Made by a program: the position numbers and the translations under genes. From NCBI GenBank assembly GCA_023206055.1, contig CP065366.1:1302001-1366000 (forward strand): a stretch of DNA of 64,000 nt, in the 5' to 3' direction. Shown here one piece after another: positions 57,944-64,000 of this stretch. The DNA is from Vibrio cyclitrophicus (GTDB lineage Bacteria > Pseudomonadota > Gammaproteobacteria > Enterobacterales > Vibrionaceae). The notes under the pieces are model-generated. The model had not been told where the DNA came from, made no database searches, and worked only from the letters and a program-made list of their open reading frames with translations. Every line of letters begins with the position of its first letter. The first letter of the stretch is position 1.

Positions 57944-60274
57944 TTGTTTAACACTTGGTTCTTGATTTCATTTGCTGCGACAGTTGTGTCTGCCAGCTTC
58001 TGGCCTGTGATGCCGCATTGGGTTTGGGCACCATTGATGCTGTTGTTACTGTTAGCATCGACAAAGTATAGCGTTTTCCGGAGTGCAAGAGGTCCAGTAA
58101 CAGCATTGATACTAGTTATCTGCCTAGGGAATGCGATTGAAATACAAACGAGTCGCTTATTCCAATCAGGGCAGAATACTACCATAAATGCGTCGATTGT
58201 TAGCCTTTTTAGTGAAAATAGCCACGGTTTTGAAAGCGTAATAGTAGCCAGATCAATTGGCGGCGAAAAATTAATCTTTCCTCAATTGATAAAATTGCGT
58301 TTGTTTACTCCTTTTAAGTTAACGCTTGGAGATGATGTCAATTTATCTGTGTCCATAAAGCCTGTATGGGGCAAACTCAATGAAGCCGGCTTTGATTTAG
58401 AAAAGTACTTGTTTAGTGCAGGCGTGGTTGCCAATGCAACTTACAGGGCCGATAGCAAATACCGAATTCACTCAAGCACCAACTTACGTTCTCTGTGGTT
58501 TGAAAGCAGTTTAGAAAGATTGAACCAACTAGCGAATGCAGACCTCATTATGGCGTTGAGTTTTGGTTATCGTGACCTTATTCCGCCCCAACGATGGGAT
58601 TTGCTCAAAAGCAGTGGGTTGATTCACTTGATAGCTATTTCTGGATTGCATATCAGCATAGCCTTTGGTATTGGCTATCAATTGGGGAAGTTAGTTAGAT
58701 TATTATCACCTCAGCTTCTTTGGCTACCTACACTGTTCGGGTTAGGGTTGGCGTCTTTTTACAGTTGGTTTGCTGGCTTTACATTACCTACGTTAAGGGC
58801 GCTCGTGATGTGTGTTATCGCAAGCTATTTTTTGTGGCGTGGTCAAAATATCAGCTTGGTCCGTTATGTGGCTTTAAGTCTGTGCGTGGTCTTATTTATT
58901 TGGCCATTCTCAGCATTGTCGAGTAGCTTTTGGTTGTCCTTTGGTGCTTTGGGTGCGGTTCTCTACATTGCTTTAAACAGTACTTCATCTTCGTTAAATA
59001 TCACGCTTACGAGCCGAGTATTGGAACTCATCAAAATACAGCTAATGCTGACAATACTTATCGCTCCCTTTTCTATGTTGTTCTTTAAAGGGGTTAGCCT
59101 GATCTCGGTTTTCTATAACTTACTACTTCTGCCTTGGGTATCGTTGGTGACGATCCCGCTGTTGTTTCTGGCAATGTTTCTAAGCTTAATATCGGAGTCA
59201 GTGTCTGGTGTGGCTAGTTTAATAGCGCTAGACAACAGTTTGGTTCGTCAGCTGTGGATGTTGGTTGACTTATCGCTTGAGCCTCTCGTATTTAGCCTTC
59301 CTTTCTCTGAGCGATTTTGGATCCAAGTTGATAATCAGACGATTGCATTATCAGTATTCCTGATCTTGTTTTTGAGCTTTGTTAGTCGGTATTTCAAGCG
59401 AACATTATCGATATTAGTAACAGCAGTGTTTGTGCTGTGGTGGGAGTTCAGCAAACCCCAGCAAGACAAACTAACTATTGATATCTTGGATGTTGGGCAT
59501 GGGTTGTCTTTGGTCTTGGAAAAGAACAATCAGATTGTTGTTTATGATCTTGGCAATGCGTGGCCAGGAGGCTCGGTTGTTGAGTCTTTGTTGATCCCTA
59601 CTTTGAATCAGCGGGGAATTCATGAGTTAGAAGGCGTGATTGTGAGTCATTTCGATTCTGACCATGCTGGTGGTTATCCAGCGTTACTTGAGAACTATAC
59701 GCCCAAGTGGATAAGAACCAGTCAGAACATTATTCAAGAACGCCAATCTACCACTCAAGCTCCGTCTAATATTCAAACATGTACTCTTGGAGATGTTTGG
59801 AACTGGCAAGATATTGTTTTTGAGGTGATGTGGCCTCCTAAGCAAGTAAAGAGGGCGTATAACCCACATTCGTGTGTGGTAAAGATTTCAGACCCTAGTG
59901 CAGATTTCTCAATGTTGCTCACTGGTGATATTGAATTGGTAAGTGAGTGGTTACTTGCTCGTGAAGGAGAACTGCTAAGGAGTGATGTAATGTTGGTTCC
60001 GCATCATGGTAGTGATTCGTCTTCGATTCAGCCCTTTATTGAAACCGTATCTCCTCAACTGGCGATAGCTTCTCTGGCCAAAGGCAATCAATGGGGAATG
60101 CCGAACGAATCAGTTGTCGGGCGGTATCAGGAAGCGGGGAGCACTTGGCTAGATACTGGAGAAAGCGGACAAATAACCATCGCTCTTAGTAAAGAAGGTT
60201 GGCAATATCATGCGATTAGAGAACAACAAGGTGGGCAATGGTATAGGCAGATGCTCCGTAAGGGAGTAGAATAG
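57944..60274 (+). CDS. comEC: DNA internalisation protein ComEC/Rec2
   Basis: 776 residues. It begins with TTG at 57944; AGGAGG at 57927-57932 supports that start, although spacing is 11 nt. Order: N-terminal DUF4131 region with OB-like fold, competence domain with membrane helices (~residues 200-480; ALSFGYRDLIPPQRWDLLKSSGLIHLIAISGLHISI), and C-terminal metallo-beta-lactamase domain with SHFDSDHAGGYPALLENY and LVPHHGSDSSS. It forms the inner-membrane channel for single-stranded DNA in natural transformation. It is the first gene before msbA-lpxK-ycaR-kdsB, the usual order. Confidence 0.94.
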   Translation: MFNTWFLISFAATVVSASFWPVMPHWVWAPLMLLLLLASTKYSVFRSARGPVTALILVICLGNAIEIQTSRLFQSGQNTTINASIVSLFSENSHGFESVIVARSIGGEKLIFPQLIKLRLFTPFKLTLGDDVNLSVSIKPVWGKLNEAGFDLEKYLFSAGVVANATYRADSKYRIHSSTNLRSLWFESSLERLNQLANADLIMALSFGYRDLIPPQRWDLLKSSGLIHLIAISGLHISIAFGIGYQLGKLVRLLSPQLLWLPTLFGLGLASFYSWFAGFTLPTLRALVMCVIASYFLWRGQNISLVRYVALSLCVVLFIWPFSALSSSFWLSFGALGAVLYIALNSTSSSLNITLTSRVLELIKIQLMLTILIAPFSMLFFKGVSLISVFYNLLLLPWVSLVTIPLLFLAMFLSLISESVSGVASLIALDNSLVRQLWMLVDLSLEPLVFSLPFSERFWIQVDNQTIALSVFLILFLSFVSRYFKRTLSILVTAVFVLWWEFSKPQQDKLTIDILDVGHGLSLVLEKNNQIVVYDLGNAWPGGSVVESLLIPTLNQRGIHELEGVIVSHFDSDHAGGYPALLENYTPKWIRTSQNIIQERQSTTQAPSNIQTCTLGDVWNWQDIVFEVMWPPKQVKRAYNPHSCVVKISDPSADFSMLLTGDIELVSEWLLAREGELLRSDVMLVPHHGSDSSSIQPFIETVSPQLAIASLAKGNQWGMPNESVVGRYQEAGSTWLDTGESGQITIALSKEGWQYHAIREQQGGQWYRQMLRKGVE

Positions 60275-60305
60275 ATAGACTATTGTGAGAAAATTAAGCG
60301 ATTCT

Positions 60306-62054
60306 ATGTCAACACAAACAGATGAAACTACCTGGGTCACATTTAAAAGACTTTGGACTTATATTCGACTCTATAAGGCCGGCCTAGGTGTTGCGGTAAT
60401 TGCGCTTATTATAAATGCCGTTTCTGATACCTATATGATTTCTTTACTAAAGCCGTTACTTGATGAAGGCTTTGGTAATGCTGAATCTGACTTTTTACGC
60501 ACGCTCCCTATTATTATCTTTGCCATGATGTTTATTCGTGGTGTCAGTGGTTTCGTCTCAACCTATTGTTTAAGTTGGGTCTCTGGCAATGTGGTGATGG
60601 AAATTCGTCGTAAGATTTTCAGTCATTTCATGCATATGCCTGTTTCGTTCTTTGATAAAGAGCAAACTGGTGCATTGCTATCTCGAATTACGTACGATTC
60701 AGAGCAAGTGTCTGCAGCAACTAGTAAAGCGTTAGTCAGTATTGTCCGTGAAGGTGCAAGTATTATTGGCTTGTTGACGCTGATGTTTTGGAATAGTTGG
60801 CAGTTGTCTTTGGTGTTATTCGCTGTAGCACCTGTTGTCGCTTGGGCTATTACCATAGTATCGAAGCGATTTAGAAAGATCTCGAAGAACATGCAGACCA
60901 GTATGGGCCATGTAGCGTCGTCTGCAGAGCAAATGTTAAAAGGGCATAAAGTGGTTCTAACTTATGGTGGTCAAGACGTCGAGAAGCAACGTTTTGATCA
61001 AGTTAGTAACCAAATGCGCCAACAGAGTATGAAGTTAGTAACCGCACAAGCGGCCGCTAACCCAATAATTCAAATGATTGCATCTGTTGCCGTTGTTACT
61101 GTTTTGATCTTAGCTAGTTTTGACTCTATTCGAGCTGAGCTCACTCCTGGTACGTTTACCGTTATCTTTTCGGCAATGTTTGGCTTAATGCGTCCATTGA
61201 AGGCGTTGACGAGTGTAACTTCTCAGTTTCAACGTGGTATGGCGGCCAGTACCACGCTATTTGGTTTGATGGATCTCGATACAGAACAAAACAAAGGTAC
61301 GTTGAAACCTGCAAACGTAAGCGGTGAAGTTGCTGTAAAAGATGTGACGTTTACCTATGAGGGCGCAGAGAAACCAGCACTCGATAAGGTGAGCTTCAAT
61401 ATACCGAAAGGCAAAACGGTTGCGCTTGTTGGGCGTTCTGGATCGGGCAAGAGTACCATTGCCAACTTATTTACTCGTTTTTATGACGTAGACTCAGGTT
61501 CAATTGAGCTTGATGGCCACGACATTCGTGATTATGAATTGAGAAATCTGCGGGAACACTTTGCTCTTGTTTCTCAAAATGTGCATCTATTTAATGATAC
61601 GGTCGCGAACAACATCGCTTACGCAACAAACGATGAATTTTCTCGAGAGCAGATTGAACATGCAGCTAAACTTGCCCATGCGAGTGAGTTTATCGAAAAT
61701 ATGGAAAACGGTATTGATACGGTTGTTGGCGAGAACGGTGGCAATCTATCAGGTGGTCAAAGGCAACGTATTGCGATTGCTCGAGCTCTATTGAGAGATG
61801 CACCGGTTTTGATTCTTGATGAGGCAACGTCTGCACTTGATACAGAGTCAGAGAGAGCGATTCAATCTGCACTAGAAGAACTGCAGAAAGACAAAACAGT
61901 ATTGGTTATCGCACACCGACTCTCTACCATCGAGCAAGCCGATGAGATTCTAGTGGTTGATGATGGTCGTATTGTAGAAAGGGGCGCGCATGCTGAGCTA
62001 ATCGCACATGATGGCGCCTATGCTCAACTGCACCGAATTCAGTTTAGCGGATAA
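60306..62054 (+). CDS. msbA: Lipid A flippase MsbA
   Basis: 582 residues from the ATG at 60306, exactly the E. coli length; an in-frame GTG at 60285 is rejected for that reason. Six-helix ABC exporter domain then ATPase: Walker A GRSGSGKST (~376-384), signature LSGGQ (~480) and VLILDEATSALD. It flips lipid A-core to the outer leaflet of the inner membrane. It begins 31 bp after comEC and is followed by lpxK. Confidence 0.97.
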   Translation: MSTQTDETTWVTFKRLWTYIRLYKAGLGVAVIALIINAVSDTYMISLLKPLLDEGFGNAESDFLRTLPIIIFAMMFIRGVSGFVSTYCLSWVSGNVVMEIRRKIFSHFMHMPVSFFDKEQTGALLSRITYDSEQVSAATSKALVSIVREGASIIGLLTLMFWNSWQLSLVLFAVAPVVAWAITIVSKRFRKISKNMQTSMGHVASSAEQMLKGHKVVLTYGGQDVEKQRFDQVSNQMRQQSMKLVTAQAAANPIIQMIASVAVVTVLILASFDSIRAELTPGTFTVIFSAMFGLMRPLKALTSVTSQFQRGMAASTTLFGLMDLDTEQNKGTLKPANVSGEVAVKDVTFTYEGAEKPALDKVSFNIPKGKTVALVGRSGSGKSTIANLFTRFYDVDSGSIELDGHDIRDYELRNLREHFALVSQNVHLFNDTVANNIAYATNDEFSREQIEHAAKLAHASEFIENMENGIDTVVGENGGNLSGGQRQRIAIARALLRDAPVLILDEATSALDTESERAIQSALEELQKDKTVLVIAHRLSTIEQADEILVVDDGRIVERGAHAELIAHDGAYAQLHRIQFSG

Positions 62055-62068
62055 GATTAGGTCTTGTT

Positions 62069-63076
62069 GTGATCGAAAAGATTTGGTTTAACAATCACCC
62101 GTTAAAATACCTTCTCTGGCCACTGTTGTGGCCGTTGAGTCTGCTGTTCAAAATGATCAGCAGTCAACGTCGCGAAGCGTATCTCTCTGGGAATAAAGAA
62201 ACCTATCGCCCACCTTTACCTGTGATCGTTGTTGGCAATATTACCGCGGGTGGAAATGGTAAAACACCGGTTGTGATTTGGTTAGTTGAGATGCTTCAGG
62301 CTCACGGCTTTAAACCCGGAGTCGTATCTCGAGGTTATGGGGCAAAAGCGCCAAGCTACCCGTTAATATTGGATGAAAACACACCTGCAGAACATTCAGG
62401 TGATGAACCTCGTTTGATTCGGAAGCGAACTGGTGCGCCAGTTGCAGTCGATCCTGTGCGTGCAAACGCGGTGAAAGCATTGCTGAGCAAAGGTGTTGAG
62501 GTGATTATCACTGATGATGGCCTTCAGCATTACGCGCTTGAACGCGATATTGAATTTGCAGTTATCGACGGCGCTAGGCGCTTTGGTAGCGAGAGTTTGA
62601 TTCCTTTAGGCCCATTACGAGAGCCTGTATCTCGTTTAGAAGAGGTCGACTTTCTGGTTAACAATGGTGGTAAAGCGCATGGGAGAGAGTTCTCGATGTC
62701 TTTGCTTCCAAGCCAAGCGGTTAACCTGAAAACAGGTCAGAAAAGGTCTGTGGCAGAATTACAGAAGCTGGTGGCTTTTGCCGGTATTGGCCACCCACCG
62801 CGCTTTTTCAAAACATTGGAAGATCTTGATGGTGATGTGGTTTTCACACAAGGCTTCGCTGACCATCAAGATTTTGATAAAGATGAACTTCATGCCTTAG
62901 CTAAGAAAGGTATGAATCTGATTATGACAGAAAAAGACGCTGTAAAATGTGAAGAATATGCTCAAGATAACTGGTGGTATCTTCCAGTTTCTGCGCAGTT
63001 CAATGAAGATTCGCAACAGCAAATTTTAAAAAGAATAAAAGAGGTTTTGGAATACTATGGATCACCGTCTACTTGA
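62069..63076 (+). CDS. lpxK: Tetraacyldisaccharide 4'-kinase
   Basis: 335 residues starting with GTG at 62069. The membrane-proximal N-terminus is followed by Walker A GNITAGGNGKTP (56-67), then DDGLQHYALERD and RRFGSESLIPLGPLREP. It phosphorylates the lipid A precursor at the 4' position at the inner membrane. It lies 14 bp after msbA, and its end overlaps ycaR by 20 bp. Confidence 0.96.
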   Translation: MIEKIWFNNHPLKYLLWPLLWPLSLLFKMISSQRREAYLSGNKETYRPPLPVIVVGNITAGGNGKTPVVIWLVEMLQAHGFKPGVVSRGYGAKAPSYPLILDENTPAEHSGDEPRLIRKRTGAPVAVDPVRANAVKALLSKGVEVIITDDGLQHYALERDIEFAVIDGARRFGSESLIPLGPLREPVSRLEEVDFLVNNGGKAHGREFSMSLLPSQAVNLKTGQKRSVAELQKLVAFAGIGHPPRFFKTLEDLDGDVVFTQGFADHQDFDKDELHALAKKGMNLIMTEKDAVKCEEYAQDNWWYLPVSAQFNEDSQQQILKRIKEVLEYYGSPST

Positions 63077-63236
63077 GATCGTTGCTTGCCCTGTATGTAA
63101 AGGTAAACTAACTTTTGACAAGGATAAGCAAGAGCTTGTTTGTAAAATTGATCGCCTTGCTTACCCAATTAAAGAGGGTATTCCTGTTCTTTTAGAACCT
63201 GAAGCTCGCACCGTTTCTATGGATGAGGGTAAGTAA
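63057..63236 (+). CDS. ycaR: YcaR/Trm112-family small zinc-binding-like protein
   Basis: 59 residues: MDHRLLEIVACPVCKGKLTF then DRLAYPIKEGIPVLLEPEA. It has CPVC near the N-terminus and a single later Cys, as in the bacterial Trm112-like family. The start is inside the end of lpxK and the stop overlaps the kdsB start (TAATG), so it is translationally coupled to both. Conserved between lpxK and kdsB in enterics; its function in bacteria is unclear. Confidence 0.93.
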   Translation: MDHRLLEIVACPVCKGKLTFDKDKQELVCKIDRLAYPIKEGIPVLLEPEARTVSMDEGK

Positions 63237-63982
63237 TGTCTTATACGGTTGTTATACCTGCAAGATACCAATCGAGCCGTTTACCAGGAAAGCCTCTTGC
63301 TGACATTGGTGGAAAGCCAATGATTCAATGGGTATACGAACAGTCAATGAAAGCAGGAGCCGATAACGTTATTATCGCAACCGACGACGCTCGAGTTGAA
63401 AAAGCGGCTAAAGCATTTGGCGCGACCGTTTGTATGACATCTCCGAATCACGAATCAGGTACAGAGCGTTTAGCTGAAGTGATTGAAGTGATGAAGATTC
63501 CTGATGACCATATTATCGTGAATGTTCAGGGGGATGAGCCACTGATCCCACCTGCAATTATTAATCAGGTTGCGAATAACCTCGCGAACAGCACAGCACC
63601 GATGGCGACCTTGGGTGTGGAAATTACTCATGCTGATGAAGTGTTTAATCCTAATGCTGTTAAAGTTGTGACCGACAAAGACGGCTATGCTCTGTATTTT
63701 AGCCGAGCAACCATCCCTTGGGATCGCGATGCTTACGCTAACAATGGTACGGCTGCGGAGTCTCCTTTACTACGACACATTGGTATCTATGCTTACCGAG
63801 CTGGGTTTATCAATACGTACATTAATTGGGAGCCTAGTACGCTAGAACGTATAGAGTGCTTGGAGCAATTGAGAGTGCTTTGGTACGGCGAGAAAATTCA
63901 CGTAGACGTAGCAATGGAAGCTCCTGCAGCTGGCGTGGATACTCCTGAAGATTTAGAAGCGGTTCGTGCCATTATTGGTTAA
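63236..63982 (+). CDS. kdsB: 3-deoxy-manno-octulosonate cytidylyltransferase
   Basis: 248 residues (E. coli 248). N-terminal nucleotide-binding IPARYQSSRLPGKPL, then IVNVQGDEPLIPP and the C-terminal GVDTPEDLEAVRAI. It activates Kdo as CMP-Kdo in the cytoplasm for lipopolysaccharide inner-core synthesis. It is the last gene of the operon in this window and ends 18 bp before the window border. Confidence 0.97.
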   Translation: MSYTVVIPARYQSSRLPGKPLADIGGKPMIQWVYEQSMKAGADNVIIATDDARVEKAAKAFGATVCMTSPNHESGTERLAEVIEVMKIPDDHIIVNVQGDEPLIPPAIINQVANNLANSTAPMATLGVEITHADEVFNPNAVKVVTDKDGYALYFSRATIPWDRDAYANNGTAAESPLLRHIGIYAYRAGFINTYINWEPSTLERIECLEQLRVLWYGEKIHVDVAMEAPAAGVDTPEDLEAVRAIIG

Positions 63983-64000
63983 GCTTCTTTGAGTCTCCAT

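Noticed and set aside
1..64000. CRISPR array, tRNA, rRNA, insertion sequence or prophage
   Set aside because: No regular spaced repeats, no tRNA cloverleaf, no transposase or integrase sequence seen on reading both strands.

Overview
The window is a stretch of gammaproteobacterial chromosome, most probably from a Vibrio of the Splendidus or a related clade. Three blocks support this: hinT / COG3014 lipoprotein / ycfL / lpoB / thiK / ycfP / ndh; csiV-mfd-PilZ beside lolCDE; and comEC-msbA-lpxK-ycaR-kdsB. In addition, one DUF1887 protein closely resembles VC1899 of V. cholerae as I remember it. Base composition looks even throughout. I see no rRNA, tRNA, insertion sequence, integrase or CRISPR array. 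The window starts inside a lipocalin gene and ends just after kdsB. Layout: 1-8 kb holds the lipocalin tail, a cytochrome b561, a YdhR-like monooxygenase operon divergent from a LysR regulator, and a TetR regulator divergent from an RND efflux pair across a perfect 27-bp palindrome. 8-13.6 kb holds a 743-bp regulatory region and cyoABCDE (cytochrome bo3 quinol oxidase plus heme O synthase). 14.3-22.7 kb is an accessory-looking cluster: a secreted SdsA-type alkylsulfatase, a membrane-fusion protein with an unknown inner-membrane partner, two outer-membrane barrels (one FadL-like) and a LysR regulator. Four gene-free regions in this cluster carry the same element, ATCGT-N4-ACGAT, which suggests one regulon for surfactant or lipid use. 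22.9-31 kb holds gloA-nemA, an EamA exporter, a MarR / cytochrome b561 / cytochrome c' redox module sharing one large palindrome, an outer-membrane barrel, ppiB, a TetR gene and ybiB. 31-41.3 kb holds two small unknown genes, a CBS protein, a MATE exporter, a ZntA-type ATPase behind a textbook MerR-family promoter, udp behind a CRP site, a stand-alone CARF-PD-(D/E)xK nuclease (Card1/VC1899 family) and a chemoreceptor. 41.5-64 kb is mostly envelope housekeeping: the lpoB lipoprotein locus, ndh behind an FNR box, csiV-mfd-PilZ, lolCDE, and comEC-msbA-lpxK-ycaR-kdsB. The points most worth a second look are the shared operator that ties the alkylsulfatase cluster together, and the CARF nuclease that keeps its catalytic residues although no CRISPR locus is in the window and its usual ligand-loop sequence is changed. 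Next come the nested palindrome of the MarR/cytochrome module and the repeats upstream of cyoA. All family assignments are from reading the sequence; no database search was run.
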